From positions 1 through 30,957 of the forward strand of contig DATCZS010000143.1 in the NCBI GenBank assembly GCA_036525795.1: DNA of 30,957 bases, written 5' to 3'. A model generated the notes under the pieces. That model was not told the origin of the DNA, made no database searches, and saw only the letters and a list, made by a program, of their open reading frames with translations. Shown here piece after piece: positions 21,697 through 29,115 of the stretch. The stretch is from DATCZS01 sp036525795. GTDB lineage: Bacteria > Actinomycetota > Acidimicrobiia > Spongiisociales > ZC4RG35. A program made the position numbers and the translations under genes. Position 1 is the first letter of the stretch, and the number at the start of each line of letters is the position of its first letter.

Positions 21697-22500
21697 CTAT
21701 CCGGACGCCATCTCGCGTTCGACGCGTTCCCAGCGGCGCTCGTCGGAGATCCAGCGGAACCAGATCGTGGCGATGATCGCCAGCAGGTAGAAGGTCCCCC
21801 CCAGCTTCATGATGATGCCGGCGATCGTCTGGTCCTCGAGCGCGGTCAGGCCCCACGTCGACATCGCATCTCCGTATGACGGGTACAGCTGGATGTCCGA
21901 GAACGTGATGAACGAAGCCGGAACGATGGGGATGATCGTGTTTGCGATCAGATAGAGCATGCGGCCCGGGTTGGAAAGCCGAGACAGCACCGGGGTGGGC
22001 GAGAAGACCGGCATCCACATCGCCACGGCGGTGGTGAAGAAGAAGAGGTGGATGGCGAAGTGCGCCCACTCGGTGCGGTTCTGCCAGTTCACCGCTTCCG
22101 GCCAGTGGATGGCGACGAGGGTCAGATTGAAGGCGAAGAACCCCGCCGCCGGATGCACGAGGGGCCGGATGATGCCCGCCACTCGCTCGCGGCCGATGGT
22201 GAAGCGAGCCATCCAGGTCGGCATTCCGACCAGGAGCAGCGGAGGGACCACGTAGCCGATGAGCATGTGCTCCACCATGTGGGCGCTGAACAGCGTCTCC
22301 TCGGCCAGGTCGTGCATCGGGTAGCCGGAGGCGACGAGCAGCACGAACACTCCCGAATACCACGCAATCCGCTGCCTGGTGGTGGCGGCCTCTGCGACGG
22401 CGACGGCCGGCCGGATCCGGGCTTCCAGGTACCAGTAGCCGACGGCGAGGACGGCTACGAGGGCGAGGACGTCGCCGTGGAGGTGGAACTCTGGAAGCAC
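21697..22500 (-). CDS. ctaG: Cytochrome c oxidase assembly factor CtaG (caa3 type)
   Basis: This 267-aa membrane protein has about seven helices and the CtaG_caa3 features: SGYPMHDLAEETLFSAHMVEHMLI (core LFSAHMVEHMLIGYVVPPLL) with conserved His residues, VHPAAGFFAFNLTLVAIHWPE and HLFFFTTAVAMWMPVFSP. CtaG of this family (unrelated to Cox11) is needed to form active caa3 oxidase, probably in copper handling. It is the last gene of the ctaCDEFG operon; its GTG lies 3 nt after the ctaF stop. A strong hairpin follows. Confidence 0.9.
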   Translation of the reverse strand: MLPEFHLHGDVLALVAVLAVGYWYLEARIRPAVAVAEAATTRQRIAWYSGVFVLLVASGYPMHDLAEETLFSAHMVEHMLIGYVVPPLLLVGMPTWMARFTIGRERVAGIIRPLVHPAAGFFAFNLTLVAIHWPEAVNWQNRTEWAHFAIHLFFFTTAVAMWMPVFSPTPVLSRLSNPGRMLYLIANTIIPIVPASFITFSDIQLYPSYGDAMSTWGLTALEDQTIAGIIMKLGGTFYLLAIIATIWFRWISDERRWERVEREMASG

Positions 22501-22503
22501 CGG

Positions 22504-22812
22504 TCAGCCCGTGAGGGCGAGGACTCCGAACGTGCCGAGGACGGCGGCATACAGCAGCAGGGCCAGCACGAATCCGGCGGTGAAGAACTTCGTCAGCGTC
22601 GACTTCTCGAAGCGCAGGTGCATGTACCAGCCGATCACGATGACGAACTTCAGGAACGAGAGGACCACCAGGAGGGGCGCATCCCACCCCTGCATGTCGA
22701 CCGCCTCGTTGACGTAGAACAGCGCGACTTCGACGGCGGTGATGATCGCCAGGAGGATGGCGATCTGGACGTACTGCTTGCTGGTGGGGTGGGCGTGGGA
22801 GTCGCCGGCCAT
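22504..22812 (-). CDS. ctaF: Cytochrome c oxidase subunit IV, prokaryotic type
   Basis: This 102-aa membrane protein has a His-containing start (MAGDSHAHPTSKQYVQIAIL) and three helices, with VEVALFYVNEAVDMQG, SFLKFVIVIGWYMHLRFEK and a final hydrophobic segment. The FLKF-x-x-x-x-x-x-YMHLRFE pattern is typical of the prokaryotic COX4 family. It stabilises the oxidase. The ATG overlaps the ctaE stop (TGATG), and GGAGAT upstream gives a ribosome-binding site. Confidence 0.9.
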   Translation of the reverse strand: MAGDSHAHPTSKQYVQIAILLAIITAVEVALFYVNEAVDMQGWDAPLLVVLSFLKFVIVIGWYMHLRFEKSTLTKFFTAGFVLALLLYAAVLGTFGVLALTG

Positions 22813-23441
22813 CAGATCTCCGCTCCGAGCAGGTAGACGAGTGTGAAGATCACGATCCAGATGATGTCGACGAAGTGCCAGTACAGCCCGACCAGTTCGA
22901 GGTTCATGCCGTGCTTCTCGGACAGCCCGCCGCGGCGCCGGGCGATCCCGAACAGCGACAACAGCATGATCACCCCGATGGCCACGTGCGCCCCGTGGAA
23001 GCCGGTCAGCATGTAGAACGCAGACGAGGCCGGGTTGGTGGTGAGCGTCATGTCCTTGACGGCGATGAACTCGTAGAACTCGAAGACCTGCCCGCCCAGG
23101 AACACCGAGCCGAGCATCGCCGTCGCCAGCAGCCAGGTCCGGGTCCCGCTCTGGTCGCCGATCGCCAGCGAGTGATGGGCGAGGACCATGGTGAGCGAGC
23201 TCATCAGCAGCACGAACGACGACACGGACGTGAACGGGATGTCGTAGACCTGACGGGGCAGGGTGCCGGCGAAGTCGCCGCCCCCGTACAGCAGGTAGTT
23301 GGTGATAAGCGCCCCGAAGAACAGGAATTCGGAGCTGAGGAACACCCACATCGCCAGCTTGCGGTTGTCGATCCCGGTCGACTCGTGGATGTCGTGGTGA
23401 TCGTGGGCGTCGTGTCCGGCCATCTCGACGGTTCCGGCCAT
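22812..23441 (-). CDS. ctaE: Cytochrome c oxidase subunit III
   Basis: This 209-aa protein has five helices and the subunit III features LAMWVFLSSEFLFFGALITN, LGGQVFEFYEFIAVKDMTLT, SAFYMLTGFHGAHVAIGVIM and LVGLYWHFVDIIWIVIFTLV. Its N-terminus is His/Asp-rich (MAGHDAHDHHDIHES). The ATG at 23441 is chosen because GAGGAGG lies just upstream inside the ctaD end and the stop and start overlap as TGATG. The shorter five-helix form is usual for caa3 and SoxM-type oxidases of this length. Confidence 0.94.
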   Translation of the reverse strand: MAGTVEMAGHDAHDHHDIHESTGIDNRKLAMWVFLSSEFLFFGALITNYLLYGGGDFAGTLPRQVYDIPFTSVSSFVLLMSSLTMVLAHHSLAIGDQSGTRTWLLATAMLGSVFLGGQVFEFYEFIAVKDMTLTTNPASSAFYMLTGFHGAHVAIGVIMLLSLFGIARRRGGLSEKHGMNLELVGLYWHFVDIIWIVIFTLVYLLGAEI

Positions 23442-25438
23442 CAGTGCGCCTCCTCCGTCTCGGGCTCGTGGTGGGGCTCCTCGAGCGGCTCCATCCCCCA
23501 TCCGAGCAGCGAGCCGATGGCGACGACGGCGCCGGCCACGATCAAGAGCTTCCCGACCAGCGAAGTGTGGTAGATGATCCCGTAGCCGATCAGCGGGAGC
23601 CCGGCGGCCATCAGGAACGGGAAGTAGGACGGGTTGGGCAGGTGGATCGGCTCGGAGGGGTTGCGACCCTCTTCCTCCAGGCGGGCGATCAGCTCGTCTG
23701 CGTCCGCTCGCCGCACCGCTCTGCCCTCATCGTCTTCGTCGTACTTCATGTGCCAGAACTCGTCGAGGCGGTGAACCACCGGGTTGTGGGCGAAGTTGTA
23801 GACGGGCGTCGGGTTGGGGATCGTCCACTCCAGGGTCCGGGCGTCCCACGGATCGAGTCCGGAGACCTGACCCCGGCGCTTCGAGTAGATCCAGTTGACG
23901 ATGAAGATCGCCACGCCGATGGCGATGGTGAAGGCTCCGATCGTGGCTGCGAGGTTCCAGGGCCCGAGTCCGGTCTCGGGGGCATAGCGCCAGGTCCGGC
24001 GGACCATTCCCTGCAACCCCAGCCAGTGCATCGGGGCGAATGTGAGGTTGAACCCGATGAACTGGATCCAGAAGTGGGCCTTGCCCATCCGCTCGTTGAG
24101 CAGACGGCCGGTCCATTTCGGGAACCAGTAGTAGATGCCCGAGAAGATCCCGAAGATGGCCCCTCCGAACAGGACGTAGTGGAAGTGGGCCACGATGTAG
24201 TACGTGTCGGTCTGCTGCCAGTCGGAGGGGACGATCGAGTGGGTGACCCCCGAGAGTCCGCCGATCACGAACATCGAGACGAACCCGATGGCGAACAGCA
24301 TCGCCGTGTTGAATCGCAGCCGGCCGCCCCACATCGTCCCGATCCAGTTGAAGATCTTGATGCCCGTCGGGATGGCGATCGTCATGGTCGCCAGGCCGAA
24401 GGCCGCCTGGGCGACCGTGGTGATCCCCGAGGCGAACATGTGATGGGCCCACACGCCGAACCCGAGGAAACCGATCGCCGCTCCGGCGAACACCACCGCC
24501 GCGTATCCGAACAGCGGCTTGCGGCTGTTGACAGGGAGCACCTCGGACACGATGCCCATCGCGGGCAGGATGAGGATGTACACCTCGGGGTGGCCGAAGA
24601 GCCAGAACAGGTGCTGCCACAGGATGGGGTCGCCCCCCGAGGCCGCCTGGAAGAAGGTGGTGCCGAATTGTCGATCGAACGTCCCCATGAACAGGGCGAC
24701 GGCGATGATCGGGAGCGAGAAGAGCAGGAGGAACGCGACCACCATCATCATCCACACGAACACCGGCATCCGCAGCAGCCGCATGCCCTTGGCCCGCATG
24801 TTGAAGATCGTGACGATGAAGTTGATCGAACTGACCAGCGATGCCACTCCCAGGATCTGGAGCCCGATGAGCGCGAAGTCGATGGCCGCCCCCGGGGAGT
24901 ATGAGGGTCCGGCATTGGGCTGGTAGAGGAACCATCCTCCGTCTGGGAGCCCGCCGAGCAGGGTCTGCTCTGCGTCGGTGATGTTGCCTGCGACTCCGGT
25001 GGCGGCGTTGATCGGCGGTGTCACGTCGCCGAAGAAGATCACCGAGTAGGTGAACATCGCCCCGAAGAAGAAGATCCACCACGAGAGGGCGTTGAGCCGC
25101 GGGAACGCAACGTCGCGGGCCCCGATCATCAGCGGCAGGAGGTAGTTCATGAACGCCGCCGAGATCGGCATCACGAAGAGGAACACCATCGTCACGCCGT
25201 GGGTGGTGAAGAGGGCGTTGTACTCGGCGGCGGTGAGGAAGTCGCCGTTGGGTCCGGCGAGCTGGATGCGCAGCAGCAATGCCTCGATGCCGCCGATGAT
25301 GAAGAACAGGAACGCGGCGTAGCCGTACATGATCCCGATCTTCTTGTGGTCGACGGTGGTGATCCACGACCAGAACCCGGTGATCTCCTTCGGGCGCCGG
25401 AAGATGGTGGCTGCGGGGCGGGATGCGGTCGTGGTCAC
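23441..25438 (-). CDS. ctaD: Cytochrome c oxidase subunit I
   Basis: This 665-aa catalytic subunit carries heme a and the heme a3-CuB centre. Visible motifs are TTHGVTMVFLFVMP (heme a ligand His), LFWLFGHPEVYILILPAMG (CuB His and the cross-linked Tyr), WAHHMFASG (CuB His pair) and YYIVAHFHYVLFGGAIFGIF (heme ligands). After the 12 core helices there is an extended C-terminus with an acidic linker (KYDEDDEGRAVRRADADEL) and two more hydrophobic helices, ending in a His/Glu-rich tail. The GTG at 25438 overlaps the ctaC stop (GTGA); the longer frame reads back into ctaC. It reduces O2 to water and pumps protons. Confidence 0.97.
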   Translation of the reverse strand: MTTTASRPAATIFRRPKEITGFWSWITTVDHKKIGIMYGYAAFLFFIIGGIEALLLRIQLAGPNGDFLTAAEYNALFTTHGVTMVFLFVMPISAAFMNYLLPLMIGARDVAFPRLNALSWWIFFFGAMFTYSVIFFGDVTPPINAATGVAGNITDAEQTLLGGLPDGGWFLYQPNAGPSYSPGAAIDFALIGLQILGVASLVSSINFIVTIFNMRAKGMRLLRMPVFVWMMMVVAFLLLFSLPIIAVALFMGTFDRQFGTTFFQAASGGDPILWQHLFWLFGHPEVYILILPAMGIVSEVLPVNSRKPLFGYAAVVFAGAAIGFLGFGVWAHHMFASGITTVAQAAFGLATMTIAIPTGIKIFNWIGTMWGGRLRFNTAMLFAIGFVSMFVIGGLSGVTHSIVPSDWQQTDTYYIVAHFHYVLFGGAIFGIFSGIYYWFPKWTGRLLNERMGKAHFWIQFIGFNLTFAPMHWLGLQGMVRRTWRYAPETGLGPWNLAATIGAFTIAIGVAIFIVNWIYSKRRGQVSGLDPWDARTLEWTIPNPTPVYNFAHNPVVHRLDEFWHMKYDEDDEGRAVRRADADELIARLEEEGRNPSEPIHLPNPSYFPFLMAAGLPLIGYGIIYHTSLVGKLLIVAGAVVAIGSLLGWGMEPLEEPHHEPETEEAH

Positions 25439-26541
25439 GTGAGGGTCTCCAGCCAGGCGATCAGGTCGTCGATCTCTTTCTGGGTCAAGCCGAGGTTGGG
25501 CATGTATGAACCGGGCTTGACCTTCGGCGGGTCGGCGAGCCACTCCTCCAGGGCCTGTTCGTAGGTCAGGCTCTCCTCAGGGGTGTCTCCTTCGTATGGC
25601 AGGTAGGCGCCTGCGAACACGTTGCGGCTGGCGAAGTGGGTGAGGTTGGGTCCGTTGAAGGCCTCATCGGCGACGATGTTGTCCGTCACCAGTTCGCTGT
25701 CGACGAAGTCGACGGTGTGGCACTGCGTGCACCCCTTGTTGAGGAACGTCTGCAGCCCCTCCCACGCCTGGGTGCCTTCGGCGGGGACGGCTGCCTCGCG
25801 CTGCTGGCCACCGACCCAGGTGTCGAAGTCGGCCGGGGACAGCACGAGGGCGCGGGCCCGCATCAGCGAGTGCGACAGGCCGCAGAACTCGGCGCAGTGG
25901 CCCCAGTACTCGCCCGGTTCGTATGCCTCCAGCCGCAGCGTGGTCTCCTGTCCGGGGACCAGGTACCGCTTGCCGTTGAGCTGGGGGATCCAGAAGTTGT
26001 GAAGGACGTCGTCGGAGGTCATGTGGGCGCACACCTCCTGCCCGGCGGGCATCACCAGCACGTTGGCGGTCTCGATGTCGTAGTCGGGGTAGGAGTACTC
26101 GAACCACCACTGATGGCCGATGATGTCGACCCGCATCGCATCCGGAGCGCATTCGGACAGGTCGAAGACCGCCCGGATCGTGGGAACGGCGATCCCGGCC
26201 AGGATGAGGGTGGGGATGACCGTCCAGGCGACCTCGAGCTTGGCGTTGCCGTGCACCTGCTTTGGCTCCTTGCGTCCCTCGCGGTCGCGGAAGACGAACA
26301 TCGCCACCAGGATCGCCCCTTGTACGACCACGAAGATGGCGGTGGCCACCCAGAACACGGGCCAGAAGAGGTCGTCGATCCGCTCGGCGATCGGCCCGCG
26401 GGGATCCACCGCGCTGAGCGGTGCGTCCTCGATCTCGATGAAACTGCACGACGCCAGCAGCAGCGCCATCGCAGACAGAGACACGAGGCGACTGCGGAGC
26501 CCCGTCCCGGGCAAGCGCAGCCGCCGAAGGTGGTGGACCAT
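25435..26541 (-). CDS. ctaC: Cytochrome c oxidase subunit II with fused cytochrome c domain (caa3 type)
   Basis: This 368-aa protein takes electrons into the oxidase. A lipobox LLASC (Cys32) follows the N-terminal signal, then two membrane helices (about 60-80 and 105-125). The CuA domain has HQWWFEYSYPDYDI, the ligand cluster GHCAEFCGLSHSLM and the preceding LHNFWIPQLNGKR. The C-terminal ~100 residues are a cytochrome c domain with heme motif CTQCH and axial Met in GSYMPNLGLT, so this is a caa3-type enzyme. The ATG at 26541 is supported by a leaderless TACGCT box; the longer frame reaches into the neighbouring gene. It is the first gene of the operon. Confidence 0.96.
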   Translation of the reverse strand: MVHHLRRLRLPGTGLRSRLVSLSAMALLLASCSFIEIEDAPLSAVDPRGPIAERIDDLFWPVFWVATAIFVVVQGAILVAMFVFRDREGRKEPKQVHGNAKLEVAWTVIPTLILAGIAVPTIRAVFDLSECAPDAMRVDIIGHQWWFEYSYPDYDIETANVLVMPAGQEVCAHMTSDDVLHNFWIPQLNGKRYLVPGQETTLRLEAYEPGEYWGHCAEFCGLSHSLMRARALVLSPADFDTWVGGQQREAAVPAEGTQAWEGLQTFLNKGCTQCHTVDFVDSELVTDNIVADEAFNGPNLTHFASRNVFAGAYLPYEGDTPEESLTYEQALEEWLADPPKVKPGSYMPNLGLTQKEIDDLIAWLETLT

Positions 26542-26548
26542 GGCCGGT

Positions 26549-26578
26549 AGCGTACCGATCCGATCCCCGACAATCCAA
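26549..26578 (-). promoter_or_regulatory. Promoter of the ctaCDEFG operon (TTGGAT-18-TACGCT)
   Basis: On the minus strand TTGGAT (-35-like), 18 nt, TACGCT (-10), then exactly 7 nt to ATG 26541. This predicts a leaderless oxidase mRNA. Confidence 0.55.
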
Positions 26579-26629
26579 CCAGAGGACAAGGGCCTGTTTG
26601 CCCGGGAGAATCGGTGGATTTCGGGAGGC

Positions 26630-27451
26630 TCAGCCCCCCACCCCGGTGAGCGCCTCTTCGAGTTCGTCCACTCCGATGGTCCCCTCGAACCGGCGGGCGA
26701 TGACGCCGCCGGCATCGACGACGAACACCCAGGGCTCGCTGGGAAGCCGCCACTCGTCGACGGCCGGGACCACCTCGAGCTCGCCGAATTCGCTCGCGTC
26801 GAGGTTGTCGTACACCTCGACGTGGACGAAGTCGCTGTCCGGGTGCGAGGAGGCCACCTGCTTGACGACGTCGAGGGTCGGCCCGCAGGTGGCCGACGTG
26901 CAGAACGCCGGGGTGGCGAAGACGATGACGGTCGGCCGCCCGTTGCCCACCGCCTCGTGGATGGAGAGCTCGTAGAAGCGGGGGTCCGGGTCGGGGTCCG
27001 TGGTCAGCTGGGCAAAGGTGTGCCCGGCGAGCGTCTTGGTGACCGAGGGCGGAGCCTGCTCGCCGGCGTCGGGGATTCCTGGATCCTCTACGACGAGGAA
27101 CGGAGAAGGTGGCGTCGGTGGCCGGCCCGCCGGGACCAGCACGAGCTCCCACACCCCGGGCCGGTCGAAGGTCATCTCGACGGCGTAGAAGCCGCGGACG
27201 TTCTCGATCGCCCACACGAACTCGGCGTCCACTTCGAGAATCCGTTTGCCTTCGAAGCGGAACTCCGCCTGCATGTCCAGGTTCGGGTCGTTCACGAATG
27301 TCTCGTCGTCGTTGAGCAACGCCGTGATGATCCGCTGTTCGCCCAGCCCGATGGTTCCCTGGGAGCTCGCCACCACGGCGATTCCCTCCGTCGCCGCGCC
27401 GCACGACGCGATCAGCCAGCACGAGGCGAGGAGGGCGGTTGCGCGGCGCAT
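26630..27451 (-). CDS. Thioredoxin-fold lipoprotein with CX4C motif
   Basis: This 273-aa protein has a signal ending in lipobox LIASC (Cys17). Residues ~20-125 form a beta-rich domain (VVASSQGTIGLGEQRIITAL, FRFEGKRILEVDAEFVW, PGVWELVLVPAG), a presumed ligand or partner module. The C-terminal ~110 residues are thioredoxin-like: TVIVFATPAFCTSATCGPTL carries Cys residues four apart, in a family I know from actinobacterial exported proteins. It sits directly upstream of ctaC in the same direction, with its own TAGCCT box 8 nt before ATG. A role in thiol or copper delivery for CuA assembly, as for Sco proteins, is inferred from position; the Sco CX3C is not present. Confidence 0.78.
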   Translation of the reverse strand: MRRATALLASCWLIASCGAATEGIAVVASSQGTIGLGEQRIITALLNDDETFVNDPNLDMQAEFRFEGKRILEVDAEFVWAIENVRGFYAVEMTFDRPGVWELVLVPAGRPPTPPSPFLVVEDPGIPDAGEQAPPSVTKTLAGHTFAQLTTDPDPDPRFYELSIHEAVGNGRPTVIVFATPAFCTSATCGPTLDVVKQVASSHPDSDFVHVEVYDNLDASEFGELEVVPAVDEWRLPSEPWVFVVDAGGVIARRFEGTIGVDELEEALTGVGG

Positions 27452-27459
27452 GGGCGGCA

Positions 27460-27465
27460 AGGCTA
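27460..27465 (-). promoter_or_regulatory. Candidate -10 box TAGCCT of the thioredoxin-fold lipoprotein
   Basis: On the minus strand TAGCCT is followed by 8 nt and ATG 27451, consistent with a near-leaderless transcript. Confidence 0.5.
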
Positions 27466-27561
27466 CGCGTTCGGTGGATCTCCCCGCCAGCCGGCGGCGC
27501 GGTCACGTCGGTCTCGGCGATGGATGTTGTGCGGCGTGGTCGGTAGTCGGTGCCGCCCCGG

Positions 27562-27567
27562 TACCCT
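27562..27567 (+). promoter_or_regulatory. Candidate -10 box TACCCT before ctaB
   Basis: TACCCT lies 9 nt before ATG 27577, in the ~125-bp gap shared with the divergent thioredoxin-fold gene. Confidence 0.48.
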
Positions 27568-27576
27568 GGCGCACCC

Positions 27577-28482
27577 ATGGAGCCCCCGGTCACCGTCACC
27601 GACCCCCGCGCCGCCTCCGGCGGACGGATCGACTTGATCAAGTCGTACATCGCCCTGACCAAGCCGCGCATCATCGAATTGCTGCTGATCACGACGGTGC
27701 CGGCGATGGTGGTGGCCCGGGCAGGCTGGCCGGGGACCTGGCTCGTGGTGGCCACCCTCATCGGCGGGACGCTGTCCGCCGGCGGCGCCAACGCCCTCAA
27801 CAGCTACCACGATCGCGACATCGACGAGGTGATGCGGCGTACGTCCCGTCGCCCGCTGCCCAACCACCGGGTCGATCCCGGCAAGGCGCGCATCTTCGGC
27901 TGGGCGCTGGGGGCGTCGGGGTTCGTGTGGCTGTGGGCGTTCACCAATCTGGCCGCCGCCTCGCTGTCCGCTGCCGCCTTGCTCTTCTACGTCTTCGTCT
28001 ACACCCAGATCCTGAAGCGGACCACCGCCCAGAACATCGTGATCGGAGGCGCCGCCGGGGCCGCCCCGGTCCTGGTCGGGTGGGCGGCCGTCACCGGCTC
28101 GCTGGCCACGCCCGCCTGGGTGCTGTTCGCCATCGTGTTCGCCTGGACCCCGCCCCACTTCTGGGCGCTCGCCCTCCGGTACAAGGACGACTACGCCGCC
28201 GCCGGCGTCCCCATGCTGCCCGTCGTTCGAGGCGAGACGTTCACCACCAGGCAGATGGTGATCTACACCGGTGTCACCATCCTCTTCTCGCTCGCCCTCA
28301 TCCCGGTCGCCGGAATGCGCTGGTTCTATCTGGCCGGTGCGGTCCTCTCCGGCGGGTGGTTCATGACCGAGACCGTCCGCGCCCACTTCGATCCCACCCG
28401 GGCGATGAAGGTGTTCAGTGCCTCCACCGTGTATCTGTCTGTGCTGTTCGCGGCGATGCTGGTGGATGTGCTGGCCGCCTGA
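27577..28482 (+). CDS. ctaB: Protoheme IX farnesyltransferase (heme O synthase)
   Basis: This 301-aa UbiA-type prenyltransferase attaches farnesyl to heme b, making heme O for the oxidase. It has about nine helices with the two metal-binding motifs: ANALNSYHDRDIDEVMRRTS RRPL near residue 85 (N-x-x-x-D-x-x-x-D type) and LRYKDDYAAAGVPMLPVV near 205. KPRIIELLLITTVPAMV is the typical N-terminal segment. The ATG at 27577 has TACCCT 9 nt upstream; an in-frame upstream start at 27550 would lie before the box. It is divergent from the oxidase-side genes, and a heme A synthase (CtaA) is not in this window. Confidence 0.94.
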   Translation: MEPPVTVTDPRAASGGRIDLIKSYIALTKPRIIELLLITTVPAMVVARAGWPGTWLVVATLIGGTLSAGGANALNSYHDRDIDEVMRRTSRRPLPNHRVDPGKARIFGWALGASGFVWLWAFTNLAAASLSAAALLFYVFVYTQILKRTTAQNIVIGGAAGAAPVLVGWAAVTGSLATPAWVLFAIVFAWTPPHFWALALRYKDDYAAAGVPMLPVVRGETFTTRQMVIYTGVTILFSLALIPVAGMRWFYLAGAVLSGGWFMTETVRAHFDPTRAMKVFSASTVYLSVLFAAMLVDVLAA

Positions 28483-28499
28483 GGTCTCCACGGTCTCAT

Positions 28500-28526
28500 G
28501 CCGGGGTGGATCGACCCGCCCCCGGC
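28500..28526 (+). terminator. Hairpin after ctaB
   Basis: GCCGGGG (28500-28506) pairs with CCCCGGC (28520-28526), a 7-bp stem with a 13-nt loop, 18 bp after the ctaB stop. No T-run follows. Confidence 0.45.
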
Positions 28527-28552
28527 GAGGAATAGCCGGGACCGCCCGGGTG

Positions 28553-28591
28553 TTGCCGCGTTCAGCTAATATGCACTACTCCGAATATCTT
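28553..28591 (+). promoter_or_regulatory. AT-rich promoter zone of the rhodanese lipoprotein
   Basis: This stretch is unusually AT-rich for the window. TTGCCG (28553-28558) with 18 nt to TACTCC (28577-28582) is one reading; TAATAT (28567) and GAATAT (28583) are other -10 candidates. The leader then carries AAGGGA before the ATG. Confidence 0.4.
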
Positions 28592-28610
28592 CGTGTCTGA
28601 AGGGATTCCC

Positions 28611-29018
28611 ATGCGTCGTCTCTCGCTCCTCCTGCTCGCCGTCGGCCTGGTGGTGTCCGCCTGTGGCGGAGCCGCCTCCGCCCCGGCGGGCACGGTCGAT
28701 CTCGTCACCCCGGCGGCGGCCGCAGACGTCATCACCGATGCCCCCGCCGGGCTCGTCGTGCTCGACATCCGCACCCCGGACGAGTTCAACGCCGGGGCGC
28801 TGCCCAACGCCATCAACATCGACTTCTACGCCCCCGACTTCGGCGACCGACTCGCCGCCCTCGACAAGGACGTGCCATACGTCATGTACTGCAACTCGGG
28901 CAACCGCAGCGCCGCCGCCGCCGGCCAGATGGAAGATCTCGGCTTCGCCCAGGTCTACGAGATCGACGGCGGGATCCAGGCCTGGGCGCGCGCCGGCGGC
29001 CCGCTGGCGCTTCCCTGA
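28611..29018 (+). CDS. Rhodanese-like domain lipoprotein
   Basis: This 135-aa exported protein has a signal MRRLSLLLLAVGLVVSAC with a good lipobox (VSAC, Cys18). The rest is a single rhodanese domain: VVLDIRTPDEFNAGALPNAI, then the active-site loop YCNSGNRSA with the catalytic Cys, and GGIQAWARAGGPL at the end. Such proteins transfer sulfane sulfur or bind thiols; outside the membrane the role is unclear. The ATG at 28611 has AAGGGA 6 nt upstream; an in-frame GTG at 28593 is less likely. The stop codon lies inside a 27-bp tandem duplication. Confidence 0.88.
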   Translation: MRRLSLLLLAVGLVVSACGGAASAPAGTVDLVTPAAAADVITDAPAGLVVLDIRTPDEFNAGALPNAINIDFYAPDFGDRLAALDKDVPYVMYCNSGNRSAAAAGQMEDLGFAQVYEIDGGIQAWARAGGPLALP

Positions 29019-29067
29019 GTCCATGCGGGGGCCGGGACCCCCTGAGTCCATGCGGGGGCCGGGACCC
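29014..29067. repeat. Perfect 27-bp tandem duplication spanning the rhodanese stop codon
   Basis: The 27 bp at 29014-29040 (beginning CCTGAGTCCATGCGG) are repeated exactly at 29041-29067. Each copy has a GGGGG...CCCCC inverted element (for example 29026-29042), so the pair may fold as hairpins and act as a terminator for the rhodanese gene. Confidence 0.9.
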
Positions 29068-29103
29068 CCGACGCGCTCCGACGGTGTACAACGAGCGAAG
29101 GGG

Positions 29104-29109
29104 TAGCCT
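29104..29109 (+). promoter_or_regulatory. -10 box TAGCCT, leaderless start of the Lgt-like gene
   Basis: TAGCCT plus 6 nt leads to ATG 29116. No Shine-Dalgarno is seen between the box and the start. Confidence 0.55.
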
Positions 29110-29115
29110 CCGCGC

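Noticed and set aside
23444..24904. Long plus-strand ORF (486 aa) opposite ctaD
   Set aside because: Antisense to the clear subunit I gene, with Asp/Arg/His-rich nonsense composition.
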